The notes: generated from the letters alone by a model not told the origin. Counted from the stretch's first letter, positions 47,925 through 56,882 are shown. The stretch: DNA of 64,000 bases from Cupriavidus sp. WGlv3 (GCF_023952475.1 NZ_JALHRX010000014.1:1-64000), one strand, 5' to 3'. A program made the numbers and translations.

Positions 47925-49964
47925 ATGCTACGTGTCGATCGTATCGCCGACGACGTTTCCCTGCCTGAACTGACCCTGCGCGGCATCATCCTCGGTGCGC
48001 TGATCACGGTCGTGTTCACCGCCTCCAATATCTACCTGGGCCTGAAGGTCGGCCTGACCTTCTCGTCGGCGATCCCCGCGGCGGTGATCTCGATGGCCGT
48101 GCTGCGGCTCTTCCCCGGCGCCAATATCCTGGAAAACAACATGGTGCAGACCCAGGCCTCGGCCGCGGGCACCTTGTCGTCGATCATCTTTATCCTGCCC
48201 GGGCTGGTGATGCTGGGCCACTGGCAGGGCTTCCCGTTCTGGCAGACGCTGGCGATCTGCGCGGCCGGCGGCATGCTGGGCGTGGTGTTCAGCATCCCGC
48301 TGCGCCATGCCATGGTGGTGCAGAGCGACCTGCCCTATCCCGAGGGCGTGGCGGCGGCGGAAATCCTGCGCGTGGGCAGTGCCGCGCCGGCCGAAGCCAC
48401 GCCGGGCCAGAAGCCGCAGCCGACCGGCCTGGCCGACCTGATGGCCGGGGGCCTGGTGGCGGGGCTGTTCAGCTTCGCCGCAGGCGGGCTGCGCGTGCTG
48501 GCCGAGGGCGCCAATTTCTGGCTGTCGGCGGGCGCCTCGGTGGTGCGGCTGTCGATGGGCTTCTCGCTGGCGCTGGTGGGCGCGGGCTACCTGGTCGGCA
48601 TCGTCGGCGGGCTGGCCATGCTGCTCGGGCTGGTGCTGACCTGGGGCGTCGCGGTGCCGTGGCTCACCGCGGTCACGCCGCGCCCGGACGGCGCCACGCT
48701 GTCGGCCTTCGGCACCATGGTGTGGAGCCAGCAGGCACGCTTTATCGGCGCCGGCACCATCGGCATCGCCGCAATCTGGACGCTGCTGTCATTGGCCAAG
48801 CCCATGCTGTATGGCATCCGCGCCTCGTTCGGCGCGCTGCAGGCCGGCCCGGCGGGGCAGGACAGCGTGCCGCGCACGCAGCAGGACATGCCGGCGAAGT
48901 GGATCGGGCTGGTGATGCTGGCGCTGCTGGCGGTGCTGGTGACGGTGTTCGCCTGGTTCCTCGCACCGGCGCCGCTGGATGGCGGGGCGCGCTGGCGCCT
49001 GGTGGTCTATGCGGTGGTGTTCGCCTTCATCTTTGGCTTCCTGGTGGCGGCGGCGTGCGGCTACATGGCCGGACTGGTGGGCTCGTCGGCCAGCCCGATC
49101 TCGGGCATCGGCATCATCGCGGTGATCCTGGTGTCGCTGCTGATCCTGCTGGCGGGCCAGGCCGACGGCCTGCTGGCCACGGCCGAGGGCGGCAAGTTCG
49201 CGATCGCGCTGGCGATCTTCACCACCTCCGCGGTGGTGGCGGTGGCCTCGATCGCCAATGACAACTTGCAGGACCTGAAGACCGGCTGGCTGGTCGGCGC
49301 GACGCCGTGGCGCCAGCAGGTGGCGTTGCTGATCGGCTGCGTGGTCGGCGCCGCGGTGATTCCTCCCGTGCTCGAGCTGCTCTACAGCGCCTATGGCTTC
49401 GCCGGCGCGCTGCCGCGAGCGGGCATGGACCCGAACCAGGCGCTGGCCGCGCCGCAGGCGACGCTGATGACCGCCATCGCCACCGGGATCTTCACCCACC
49501 AGCTCAACTGGAACATGATCCTGATCGGCATCGGGCTGGGCGTAGTGCTGATCGCCATCGACGAAATCCTGCGCTGCCGTGGCGGCGCGGCGCGCTTGCC
49601 GGTGCTGGCCGTGGGCATCGGCATCTACCTGCCGCCGACGATCAGCTCGGCACTGGTGGTGGGTGCGGTGCTGTCTTGGCTGTTGCTGCGCGCCGAGCGC
49701 CGCCGCGCCACCGCACGCGGCGACGACGTGCAACTGGCACTCGAGCACGCCGAGCGGCGCGGCACGCTGCTGGCGTCCGGCCTGATCGTCGGCGAAAGTT
49801 TGGTCGGCGTGATGCTGGCCGCGGTGATCGGCCTGTCAGGCAGCGATGCGCCGCTGGCCGTGGTCGGCGGCGGGTTTGAAGCGACGGCGCAGTGGCTGGG
49901 CCTGGCGGTGTTCGTGCTGGTGTGCGTGGGCTTCTATCGCCGCGTGCTGGCGGCGGCGCATTGA
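47925..49964 (+). CDS. OPT family oligopeptide transporter
   Basis: Inner-membrane transporter of 679 residues with roughly 14-16 helices, of the OPT/YSL superfamily (proton-coupled peptide or metal-chelate uptake). Helices start with LTLRGIILGALITVVFTASN and the segment YLGLKVGLTFSSAIPAAVIS. Conserved blocks include NNMVQTQASAAGTLSS, QSDLPYPEGVAAAEIL and NDNLQDLKTGWLVGATPW. The start at 47925 has an AGGAAGGAAC site upstream. It stands alone, ending 25 bases before the convergent yacG. Substrate is unknown; peptides, glutathione conjugates or siderophore-like chelates are all possible for this family. Confidence 0.9.
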   Translation: MLRVDRIADDVSLPELTLRGIILGALITVVFTASNIYLGLKVGLTFSSAIPAAVISMAVLRLFPGANILENNMVQTQASAAGTLSSIIFILPGLVMLGHWQGFPFWQTLAICAAGGMLGVVFSIPLRHAMVVQSDLPYPEGVAAAEILRVGSAAPAEATPGQKPQPTGLADLMAGGLVAGLFSFAAGGLRVLAEGANFWLSAGASVVRLSMGFSLALVGAGYLVGIVGGLAMLLGLVLTWGVAVPWLTAVTPRPDGATLSAFGTMVWSQQARFIGAGTIGIAAIWTLLSLAKPMLYGIRASFGALQAGPAGQDSVPRTQQDMPAKWIGLVMLALLAVLVTVFAWFLAPAPLDGGARWRLVVYAVVFAFIFGFLVAAACGYMAGLVGSSASPISGIGIIAVILVSLLILLAGQADGLLATAEGGKFAIALAIFTTSAVVAVASIANDNLQDLKTGWLVGATPWRQQVALLIGCVVGAAVIPPVLELLYSAYGFAGALPRAGMDPNQALAAPQATLMTAIATGIFTHQLNWNMILIGIGLGVVLIAIDEILRCRGGAARLPVLAVGIGIYLPPTISSALVVGAVLSWLLLRAERRRATARGDDVQLALEHAERRGTLLASGLIVGESLVGVMLAAVIGLSGSDAPLAVVGGGFEATAQWLGLAVFVLVCVGFYRRVLAAAH

Positions 49965-49989
49965 AGACGGGGGCGCCGGCGTCGCGCCC

Positions 49990-50178
49990 TCAGTCGTCCT
50001 CGTCTTCGGACCGGTCGGGCGAGGTCTCGCCCGGCTTGCCGCCAATTACGTATTTCTCGGACGCCCATGCGCCGAGATCGATTTGCTTGCAGCGCTCGGA
50101 ACAGAAGGGGCGGAACTTGTTTTCGGTCACCCAGGCCACCTCGGTGCCGCAGGTGGGGCATTTGACGACAGCAGGCAT
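49990..50178 (-). CDS. yacG: DNA gyrase inhibitor YacG (zinc-binding)
   Basis: Small zinc protein of 62 residues. The four cysteines C7, C10, C26 and C30 (CPTC and CSERC, spaced C-x2-C-x15-C-x3-C) bind zinc. The acidic C-terminal tail (RSEDEDD) is the part that contacts GyrB in E. coli. The frame in which it lies is much longer, but the zinc-finger start MPAVVKCPTCG at 50178 is standard. It is the last gene of the coaE-zapD-yacG run, 17 bases after zapD. Confidence 0.92.
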   Translation of the reverse strand: MPAVVKCPTCGTEVAWVTENKFRPFCSERCKQIDLGAWASEKYVIGGKPGETSPDRSEDEDD

Positions 50179-50195
50179 GGCGTTCAGCGCAGGCT

Positions 50196-50954
50196 TCAGA
50201 AGTTGCAGAGTTTCAGCAGGAACGGAATATCCGCATCGACCGAGCGCGGGCGCAGGTCGCCGTCCTGCTGCGTGAAGCGCACCCACAGCATGTACTTGTT
50301 GGCGCTCATCTCGGGGATGAAGGCCAGCAGCGAATCGTCCAGCCAGACCTGCATCAGCTGGTAGCTGCGGCCCGACAGCATTTGCTGGTAGCTGCCGCCG
50401 GTGGCGATCACCTTGCCGCTCTGGCCGGCTTCGCGCAGCAGCCGCAGCACGATGGTCGTGCCCATGCGCAGCGACACCAGCGGACGCGCCCATTTCAGGA
50501 TGTCGGCGCGGCGGTCTTCGGCGGGGCGATGCTGCCAGGCATAGTAGGCGGGCAGGTCGAACTCGCAGGTGCCGCCGGGGATGATCGCGCGGCTGCGGAT
50601 GCTGGTCAGCCACTCGTTATCCGTCAGCAACTGGCCGGCCTTGCCCACGGTCTGGTTGAGCATGGCGATGCCCTGCTCGATCTCGCCGATGACCGAGTCG
50701 AGCGCGTCCTGGTCGATCTGCGGATTGGCGCGCAGCGGCGCCAGGGCCTGGCGCTGGCGCTCCAGTTCCTTGATCAGGTCGGTCTTGAGGTCGGCGCGGC
50801 CGGCCACGTCGATGATCTCGAACAGCGTGGTCAGCGCGACGTGGTGCTGCTGGGCATGATCCTGGCCGAGGAAGTATTCCAGCCGATCGAACAGGTCTTC
50901 CAGGCGCAGGAGAGTCCTGATGCGTTCGTTGAAAGGGTATTCGTACAGAATCAA
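50196..50954 (-). CDS. zapD: Cell division protein ZapD
   Basis: Cytoplasmic protein of 252 residues (YacF) that binds the FtsZ C-terminal peptide and bundles its filaments. The N-terminal block YEYPFNERIRTLLRLEDLFD and the helical segment following it are family hallmarks; the beta-rich C-terminal half includes SYQLMQVWLDDSLLAFIPEM. The length agrees with E. coli ZapD (247). It lies 209 bases downstream of coaE and 17 bases before yacG on the minus strand. Its partner FtsZ is encoded 11 kb away in the same window. Confidence 0.93.
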   Translation of the reverse strand: MILYEYPFNERIRTLLRLEDLFDRLEYFLGQDHAQQHHVALTTLFEIIDVAGRADLKTDLIKELERQRQALAPLRANPQIDQDALDSVIGEIEQGIAMLNQTVGKAGQLLTDNEWLTSIRSRAIIPGGTCEFDLPAYYAWQHRPAEDRRADILKWARPLVSLRMGTTIVLRLLREAGQSGKVIATGGSYQQMLSGRSYQLMQVWLDDSLLAFIPEMSANKYMLWVRFTQQDGDLRPRSVDADIPFLLKLCNF

Positions 50955-51163
50955 GTGCTGTGTCCGTGCAGGGCGTCGGGCGCTTCAGGGGCGGCCCGGT
51001 GCAGAATGAGGCCCGGGAAATACCGGAAAGGGCGATCTATGCGTGTGGAATACCGGCACTATGCGGCGATTTCCCGGCATGTTCCAGCGCATTCTATGCG
51101 AGACAAGGTCCGAGGACAATGTCGCCCGCATGATGCCATGCGCCGCCGCGCCGGCCTGGCGCG

Positions 51164-51790
51164 TTATGGATGGACCGTGCCCGCGGCCGACAGTTCACGG
51201 TAGTAGCGGTCGAGCCGGTCGACCTGCGCCACCAGCGCCTGCACCGGCCCGTCGTTGTCGATGACGTCGTCGGCACATGCCAGGCGCGCCGCGCGCGTGG
51301 CCTGCCTGGCCATGATCGCCAGCACCTGTTCGCGGCTGAAGCCGTTGCGCGACATCACGCGGGCCACTTGCGTGGCTTCGGTGCAGTCGACCACCAGCAC
51401 GCGGCCCACGCGCTCGCGCCATGAGCCCGATTCCACCAGCAGCGGTACCACGTAGATCAGGTAGGGGTGCGCGCCGGCAGCGCGGACCGACTGCGCGCGT
51501 TCGGTGGTCAGCGCGCGGATCAGCGGGTGGGTGATGGCTTCGAGCCGCGCCTTGGCGGCGGGATCGGCAAACACCAGCGCACGCATTGCGTCGCGGTCCA
51601 TGGCGCCGTCCGGGCGCAGACAGGCGGGGCCGAAGGCTTCGACCAGCGCCGGGATCGCGCGCCCGCCCGGGGCGGTGATCTCGTGCGCAAGCAGGTCGGT
51701 GTCGATGATCGCGGCACCGCGCGCGGCGAACATGTCGGCCACGCGGGTCTTGCCGCTGCCGATGCCGCCGGTCAGTCCGATTTCCAGCAT
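51164..51790 (-). CDS. coaE: Dephospho-CoA kinase
   Basis: Last enzyme of coenzyme A synthesis, 208 residues, phosphorylating dephospho-CoA at the 3'-hydroxyl. The P-loop GLTGGIGSGKTRVADMF lies at about 5-21, the DTD pair in AAIIDTDLLAHE follows, and DVPLL-type residues appear as YVVPLLVES. The lid region near VMSRNGFSREQVLAIMARQ is typical. The start at 51790 gives the canonical N-terminus; the open frame continues upstream into pilD antisense frames. It sits between pilD and zapD, as in many beta- and gammaproteobacteria. Confidence 0.95.
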   Translation of the reverse strand: MLEIGLTGGIGSGKTRVADMFAARGAAIIDTDLLAHEITAPGGRAIPALVEAFGPACLRPDGAMDRDAMRALVFADPAAKARLEAITHPLIRALTTERAQSVRAAGAHPYLIYVVPLLVESGSWRERVGRVLVVDCTEATQVARVMSRNGFSREQVLAIMARQATRAARLACADDVIDNDGPVQALVAQVDRLDRYYRELSAAGTVHP

Positions 51791-51873
51791 GTGATAGTTT
51801 CTGTCAGACGTCGTTGCCGCAACGATACCAGCTTCGGCCGCTTCGCCTGTGCCTGGTTCATGGCGCGAGGCCA

Positions 51874-52797
51874 TCACCAGGCAAACAGCGGCAGCACCCT
51901 GGGGCCGAACAGCAGCACCACCACGCCGGCCAGCGCAATGAAGGGCCCGAACGGAAACGGCGTGTCGCGCTCCTGGCGGCGCAGCGCGATATTGGCCAGC
52001 CCGAACAGCACGCCGGCCACCGACGACAGCAGCACCAGCGCCGGCAACGCCTGCCAGCCGAACCACGCACCCAGCGCCGCCATCAGCTTGAAGTCGCCGA
52101 AACCCATGCCTTCCTTGCCACGCAGCAGCCGGAACAGCCAGTAGGCGATCCACAGCACCAGGTAGCCGGCGGCGGCGCCGATCACCGCGTCGGGCAGCGC
52201 CACGAACAGGCCGGCCAGGTTCAGCAGCAGGCCGGTCCACAGCAGCGGCAGCGTGATCTGGTCCGGCAGCAATTGTGTATCGGCATCGATCATGGTCAGC
52301 GCCAGCAGCCCCCACACCAGCACCAGCGCGGCCAGCGCCTGCGCGTTCGGGCCGAAGCGCCATGCCACCAGCGCGCTCAGCACGCCGCAGGCCAGTTCCA
52401 CCAGCGGATAGCGTACGCTGATCGGCGCCTTGCACGCCGAGCAGCGGCCGCGCAGGAACAGGTAGCTCAGCACCGGCACGTTTTCCCACGGGGCGATGGC
52501 GTGGCCGCAATGCGGGCAGGCCGAGCGCGGCACCATCAGGTTGTAGCGGCCGGGGTAGGGCAGCGGGTCGCCGCGCAGTTCGGCAATGTAGTTTGCCTCT
52601 TCGCGCTCCATCATGCGCGGCACGCGGTGGATCACCACATTGAGGAAGCTGCCGACCACCAGCCCCAGCAGCGCCGCGGCCGCCACCAAAAAGACTGGCG
52701 GCAGCGCCGCCAGCGCGTGCAGCAGCGGGGCGGTGCCGGTCGCGGTTCCGGTCGCGGCTCCGGTCGGAAAGGGGGAAGCGGACCAAACAGGCTGCAT
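51874..52797 (-). CDS. pilD: Prepilin peptidase / N-methyltransferase PilD
   Basis: Inner-membrane aspartic peptidase (family A24) of 307 residues that cleaves and N-methylates type IV prepilins and type II secretion pseudopilins. The N-terminal methylase part holds two CxxC pairs, ACPHCGH and RCSACKA, which bind zinc. Catalytic Asp residues lie in MIDADTQLLPD and GMGFGDFKLMAALG. Seven to eight hydrophobic segments are seen. The N-terminus has three 4-residue repeats (TGAA, TGTA, TGTA) encoded by 12-base units. It starts 3 bases after pilC and ends 83 bases before coaE. Confidence 0.94.
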   Translation of the reverse strand: MQPVWSASPFPTGAATGTATGTAPLLHALAALPPVFLVAAAALLGLVVGSFLNVVIHRVPRMMEREEANYIAELRGDPLPYPGRYNLMVPRSACPHCGHAIAPWENVPVLSYLFLRGRCSACKAPISVRYPLVELACGVLSALVAWRFGPNAQALAALVLVWGLLALTMIDADTQLLPDQITLPLLWTGLLLNLAGLFVALPDAVIGAAAGYLVLWIAYWLFRLLRGKEGMGFGDFKLMAALGAWFGWQALPALVLLSSVAGVLFGLANIALRRQERDTPFPFGPFIALAGVVVLLFGPRVLPLFAW

Positions 52798-52800
52798 CGC

Positions 52801-54072
52801 TTATACCACCTGTCCCAGCTTGAAGATCGGCAGGTACATCGCCACCACCATGCCGCCGATCAGCACGCCCAGCACCACGATGATCAGCGGCTCGATCAGG
52901 CTGGAGATGGCCGCGACGGCGTCGTCGACCTCGCGCTCGTAGAACTCCGCGACCTTCAGCAGCATGTTGTCCAGCGCGCCGGATTCCTCGCCGATCTGCG
53001 TCATCTGCAGCACCATGTTGTCGAACACATGGGTCGCCTGCATCGCGTTGGTCAGGCTGGTGCCGATGCGCACCGATTGCTCGATCTCGCGGGTGGCGTC
53101 GTAGTAGACCCAGTTGCCGGCGGCGCCGGCCACAGATTCCATCGATTCCACCAGCGGCGTGCCGGCCGCGAACATCGTTGCCAGGGTGCGGGTCCAGCGC
53201 GCGATCACGGCCTTGCGGAACAGGCTGCCGAAGATCGGCAGCTTCAGCAGCGCGCGGTCGGTGGCGCGCTGCACCTTCTCGGACTGCTTCAGCGCGCGCA
53301 GGTAGAAGCTGATGCCGGCCACCGGGGCGCCGATCACCAGGTACCAGTACTGCACAAAGAAGTCCGAGATCGCGATCACCAGCAGCGTCGGCGCGGGCAG
53401 GTTGGCGCCGAAGCTGGAGAACACGCCCTTGAACGCCGGGATCACGAACAGCATCAGGATCACCGTGACCGCAAAGGCGACCGTCAGCACCGCGATCGGG
53501 TAGATCATCGCGGACTTGATCTGCCCCTTCAGCGCGATGGTCTTCTCCATGTAGAGCGACAGGCGCTCCAGCAGCGAATCCAGAATACCGCCCTGTTCGC
53601 CGGCATCGATCAGGTTGCAGTACAGCGTGTCGAAGTATTTGGGATGGCGACGGAACGCCGCGGCCATGCTGCTGCCGGCCTCGATGTCGAAGCGGATGTC
53701 GGACAGCAGCTGGGTGAAGTTGGGATTCACGTGCCCGCGCGCGATGATGTCGATCGACTGCAGCAGCGGGATGCCGGCCTTGAGCATGGTCGACAGTTGC
53801 CGGGTGAAGTAGGCGATGTCCTTCTCGGTGATCTTGCGCCCGCGCGCGGCCTTGCGCTTCTTCAGCCTGACGATGGTCAGGCCCTGCTTGCGCAGCGTGG
53901 CGGTGACCTCGGCCTGGTTTTCCGCGCGCAGTTCACCGGTGAAGGTCTTGCCCTTGCGGTCCTTGCCTTCCCACTCGAAGATGTACTGGGTGGGGGCCTT
54001 GCGCCCCTTCCCTGATTTGGCCCGTGACGGTGCCCCCGTCCGGGCGCCCGCTGCTGGTGCGCGCGTCGCCAT
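52801..54072 (-). CDS. pilC: Type IV pilus inner-membrane platform protein PilC
   Basis: Polytopic protein of 423 residues on which PilB acts in pilus assembly. Two T2SSF domains are present, each with a cytoplasmic helical bundle and a membrane hairpin (first ending near ILMLFVIPAFKGVF, second near IEPLIIVVLGVLIGGMVVAM). I prefer the ATG at 54072, with a GGGGGT site 7 bases upstream; an in-frame TTG at 54093 would add 7 residues with no ribosome site. A basic Ala/Gly/Lys N-terminal tail precedes the YIFEWEGKDRKGKTFTG start of the family. It lies between pilB (65 bases) and pilD (3 bases). Confidence 0.94.
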   Translation of the reverse strand: MATRAPAAGARTGAPSRAKSGKGRKAPTQYIFEWEGKDRKGKTFTGELRAENQAEVTATLRKQGLTIVRLKKRKAARGRKITEKDIAYFTRQLSTMLKAGIPLLQSIDIIARGHVNPNFTQLLSDIRFDIEAGSSMAAAFRRHPKYFDTLYCNLIDAGEQGGILDSLLERLSLYMEKTIALKGQIKSAMIYPIAVLTVAFAVTVILMLFVIPAFKGVFSSFGANLPAPTLLVIAISDFFVQYWYLVIGAPVAGISFYLRALKQSEKVQRATDRALLKLPIFGSLFRKAVIARWTRTLATMFAAGTPLVESMESVAGAAGNWVYYDATREIEQSVRIGTSLTNAMQATHVFDNMVLQMTQIGEESGALDNMLLKVAEFYEREVDDAVAAISSLIEPLIIVVLGVLIGGMVVAMYLPIFKLGQVV

Positions 54073-54137
54073 GTTATTGACCCCCGATGACAATGACGCT
54101 TGTTGTGCGTCTTGTATTTACGTTGTGTCTTGCTTGC

Positions 54138-55862
54138 CTACGTATTCGTGGTCGCCAGCACTTCTTCGAGTGACGTGACGCCCTGCCTGACCTTCAGCAA
54201 CCCCGCTTCGCGCAACGATAGCACGCCGTCCTTGCGCGCCTGCTCGGCAATTTGCAGCGCGGTGCCGTGCGCCAGGATGATCTCCTGCATGGCCTCGGTG
54301 ATCGGCATCACCTGGTAGATGCCGCAGCGGCCCTTGTAGCCGCTGCCGTTGCAGCGCTCGCAGCCGACCGGATGGTAGGGCTGCCAGCTGCCGTCCAGGT
54401 CCTGCTCGCGAAAGCCCGCTTCCAGCAAGGCCTCGCGCGGGATCTCGCCCTCGCGCTTGCAGCTGCAGAGCCGCCGCGCCAGCCGCTGCGCGGTGATCAT
54501 CAGCACGCTCGACGCAATGTTGAAAGGGGCCACGCCCATGTTCATCAGGCGTGTCAGCGTGGTCGGCGCGTCGTTGGTGTGCAGCGTCGACAACACCAGG
54601 TGGCCGGTCTGCGCGGCCTTGATGGAGATGTCGGCGGTTTCCAGGTCGCGGATTTCGCCGACCATGATGATGTCCGGATCCTGGCGCAGGAACGAGCGCA
54701 GCGCGGTGGCAAAGGTCAGCCCGGCCTTGTCGTTGACGTTGACCTGGTTGATCCCCGGCAGCTGGATTTCGGCCGGGTCCTCGGCGGTGGAGATATTGAT
54801 GTCGCCCTGGTTCAGCAGGTTCAGGAAGGTGTACAGCGACACGGTCTTGCCGCTGCCGGTGGGGCCGGTCACCAGCACCATGCCGTAGGGGCGCTTGATC
54901 ACGTCCAGCAGCAGCGCCTTCTGCGCGGGCTCATAGCCGAGCTGGTCGATGTCGAGCTTGTCGGACGACGATTCCAGGATCCGCATCACGATCTTCTCGC
55001 CGAACAGCGTTGGCAGCGTCGATACGCGGAAGTCCACCGCCTTCTCGACGGTTTCCTTGGCATCCTTGTCCTTGGGCAGCGCGATCAGCAGCTTCATGCG
55101 GCCGTCCTGCGGCACGCGCTTTTCAGAAATGTCCAGCCGCGACAGCACCTTGATGCGGGTCGCGATCTTGTCGCGGATATCCAGCGGCGGGCGCGCGACC
55201 TCCTGCAGCACGCCGTCGACACGGAAGCGGATGCGGTAGAAGGTTTCGAACGGTTCGAAGTGCAGGTCGGAGGCGCCGCGGTGGAAGGCCTCGGTCAGCA
55301 GCTTCTGCAGGAAGCGCACCACCGGGGCGTCGTCGATGTTGTCGGCCGTGGTGCGGTTGCGCGGGTTGGCGGCGGCGGCGACCGGATCGTACTCGATCAT
55401 CTTGCGCTCGGCCTGCACCGGCGAGATGTTCTTCAGCGTGCCGAGCGCCTCGCCGGCAGCGCGCACATGCTTCATCAGCTTGTCGTGCTCGACCACCACC
55501 GCTTCGACCGGCAGCTTGTACTTGTCGCGGATCGCGTCCAGGCCGGCCTGGTTGGACGGATCGGACAGCGCCAGCACCAGGCGATTGTCGCGCCGGCCCA
55601 GCGGCAGCAGCCGGTGGGCATGGAATTCACGGTTGCCGGCCAGCGCCGGCGGCACCTTGGCGAGGTTGTACTGCGCCAGGTCCAGCAGCGGCAGCTGGTA
55701 CTTGTCCGCGGCGAACAGCGCCAGGTCGTGCGCGCTCATGGTGCCGCTGCCGACGATCTCGTCAATCAGCTGCGATTGCTTTTCACGCGCCGCCTGCTCC
55801 AGCTGAGCAAGCAGCGCGGGCGCGATACGCCGGCTCTGGGCCAGGGCAAGTCCGAGTGTCAT
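54138..55862 (-). CDS. pilB: Type IV pilus assembly ATPase PilB
   Basis: Hexameric extension motor of 574 residues. The N-terminal T2SSE_N domain (about 1-150) is followed by the catalytic part: Walker A VTGPTGSGKTVSLY near 331-344, the Asp box/Walker B DPDIIMVGEIRDLETADI, and the His box STLHTNDAPTTLTRLMNMG. A zinc-binding Cys set occurs near the C-terminus (CSCKREGE and CERCNGSGYKGRCG). The length is close to P. aeruginosa PilB (566). It is the first gene of the pilB-pilC-pilD run; its promoter should lie in 55863-56183, but none is clear. Confidence 0.95.
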   Translation of the reverse strand: MTLGLALAQSRRIAPALLAQLEQAAREKQSQLIDEIVGSGTMSAHDLALFAADKYQLPLLDLAQYNLAKVPPALAGNREFHAHRLLPLGRRDNRLVLALSDPSNQAGLDAIRDKYKLPVEAVVVEHDKLMKHVRAAGEALGTLKNISPVQAERKMIEYDPVAAAANPRNRTTADNIDDAPVVRFLQKLLTEAFHRGASDLHFEPFETFYRIRFRVDGVLQEVARPPLDIRDKIATRIKVLSRLDISEKRVPQDGRMKLLIALPKDKDAKETVEKAVDFRVSTLPTLFGEKIVMRILESSSDKLDIDQLGYEPAQKALLLDVIKRPYGMVLVTGPTGSGKTVSLYTFLNLLNQGDINISTAEDPAEIQLPGINQVNVNDKAGLTFATALRSFLRQDPDIIMVGEIRDLETADISIKAAQTGHLVLSTLHTNDAPTTLTRLMNMGVAPFNIASSVLMITAQRLARRLCSCKREGEIPREALLEAGFREQDLDGSWQPYHPVGCERCNGSGYKGRCGIYQVMPITEAMQEIILAHGTALQIAEQARKDGVLSLREAGLLKVRQGVTSLEEVLATTNT

Positions 55863-56183
55863 GGCAGGTGCGCAGTGATTGGAGCAGTGTCCGCGGACAG
55901 GGCAGGACGAGACGAGCCCGCTTCTAGGGATCGGGGCAGTTTGCCGATGGGGTCACTTTTTGTAAAGGCGACGGCGGGACGTATTGGCGTTTGCGCGACA
56001 CCGGCGCAACCCTAATGCGCGGGGCCCAGTTCCACGCGGCGCGAACACAGCATCACGGCATTTGAGAATTGCCCTAATCCTCCCCATGGGGCGCAGGCCA
56101 GCCATGCTTCCCGGCATGGTGGCTCGCCGACGTCCGGCGTAGTCTGATCTGTTATAGAATCAAAAATGAGTGTGTAACATCGC
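55863..56183. other. Divergent region, pilB / toxin-antitoxin module
   Basis: No gene is visible in these 321 bases. On the plus strand a TATAGA (56154-56159) 25 bases before the toxin start is the best -10 candidate, with a poor -35. On the minus strand a TTGCGC, 17 bases, CAATAC arrangement could serve pilB but is weak. I see no convincing sigma-54 motif and no copy of the nearby tRNA 3' end. Confidence 0.45.
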
Positions 56184-56489
56184 ATGAGGCGAAACTACAA
56201 GAAGCCTTTCGCGCAGTTCGTCAAGAAGGCACACAAGCCACTGCAACTGGCGATCGAAGACGAGGTTGAGGAGCTCTGTGCGGCGCCCGAGCTGGGGGAG
56301 GCGAAGATCGGGGACTTGGGTGGCATCCGGGTGCACAAATTCCGGTTCAACCGGCAGCAATACCTGATCGCCTACCGGGCACTGCCGCAGGAGTTCAACG
56401 CGAAAGGCAGGCCGCTTGAAGTGCTATGGATCGATTTCTACAAGGTGGGCTCGCATGAGAACTTCTATGACGAGCTCAAAAATACCTGA
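56184..56489 (+). CDS. RelE/ParE superfamily toxin of a type II toxin-antitoxin pair
   Basis: Small basic protein of 101 residues. The pattern fits RelE/ParE toxins: a Lys/Arg-rich N-terminal helix (RRNYKKPFAQFVKKAHKP), the core LGGIRVHKFRFNRQQYLIAYR beta strands with Arg and Tyr residues, and a C-terminal IDFYKVGSHENFYDEL strand-helix. RelE proteins cut mRNA in the ribosome; ParE proteins poison gyrase. Sequence alone does not decide which applies. The toxin gene comes before the antitoxin, as in higBA modules, 12 bases apart. The base composition is less GC-rich than in the flanking genes, suggesting acquisition. Confidence 0.85.
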   Translation: MRRNYKKPFAQFVKKAHKPLQLAIEDEVEELCAAPELGEAKIGDLGGIRVHKFRFNRQQYLIAYRALPQEFNAKGRPLEVLWIDFYKVGSHENFYDELKNT

Positions 56490-56501
56490 AGGCAGAAAGG
56501 A

Positions 56502-56822
56502 ATGGACACGATGACTGCTGAAGATCTGCTGCATGCCCTCGGCGAGTTGCCCCCGAGGGAGCGCGTCAGGTTCTTCACACTGATCGGGCAGCAGGCCTTT
56601 GGTGACGAGAATTTCTCGCACGAGGAAGTCTTTGGCCATCTCGCTGAGGACGATTTCACCGCGGCAGAGGCTGCCCAATACCTCGAAATCTCGATTGCCA
56701 CCTTCCGCCGGCTGGTGCGCGATGGCAAGCTGGCTCCACGGGCGGAAGTCGGGCGCAGCCAGCTTTTCTCCGCAGCGGAGCTGAAAGCATTCAAGCGACG
56801 GCGAAAAGCCATCAAGGGCTGA
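56502..56822 (+). CDS. Antitoxin with excisionase/MerR-like helix-turn-helix
   Basis: Protein of 106 residues. The C-terminal half (about 50-100) is a winged helix-turn-helix of the excisionase/MerR type: DDFTAAEAAQYLEISIATFR, then RLVRDGKLAPRAEVGRSQLF. The N-terminal half (about 1-48, MTAEDLLHALGELPPRERVR) is acidic and helical and probably wraps the toxin. An AAAGGA site precedes the ATG. Antitoxins of this kind usually repress their own operon. The end of the gene lies 60 bases from the 3' end of a tRNA-Pro gene on the opposite strand. Confidence 0.85.
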   Translation: MDTMTAEDLLHALGELPPRERVRFFTLIGQQAFGDENFSHEEVFGHLAEDDFTAAEAAQYLEISIATFRRLVRDGKLAPRAEVGRSQLFSAAELKAFKRRRKAIKG

Positions 56823-56841
56823 GGAGGAGGGGTAGAAAGAC

Positions 56842-56874
56842 AAAAAGCCGAACCAACTTTCGTTGATTCGGCTT
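56842..56874. terminator. Terminator between antitoxin and tRNA-Pro
   Basis: An 8-bp outer stem AAGCCGAA/TTCGGCTT with an inner AAC/GTT pair encloses a short loop. On the minus strand it is followed by five T, a standard terminator for the tRNA gene just downstream of its 3' end. On the plus strand TTCTT follows, so it may also end the toxin-antitoxin transcript. Confidence 0.8.
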
Positions 56875-56882
56875 CTTAAATC

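Noticed and set aside
51814..54015. 733-codon plus-strand open frame opposite pilC and pilD
   Set aside because: Antisense artefact of high GC3; the predicted protein is a run of His, Gln, Arg and Asp without a recognisable fold.
54073..54093. Upstream TTG start for pilC
   Set aside because: No ribosome site; the ATG at 54072 has a GGGGGT site at good spacing.
54252..56015. 587-codon plus-strand open frame opposite pilB
   Set aside because: Shadow of pilB with the same compositional bias and no start signals.
55863..56183. Sigma-54 promoter for the pil genes
   Set aside because: I looked for a GG-N10-GC element on the minus strand ahead of pilB and found no convincing match.
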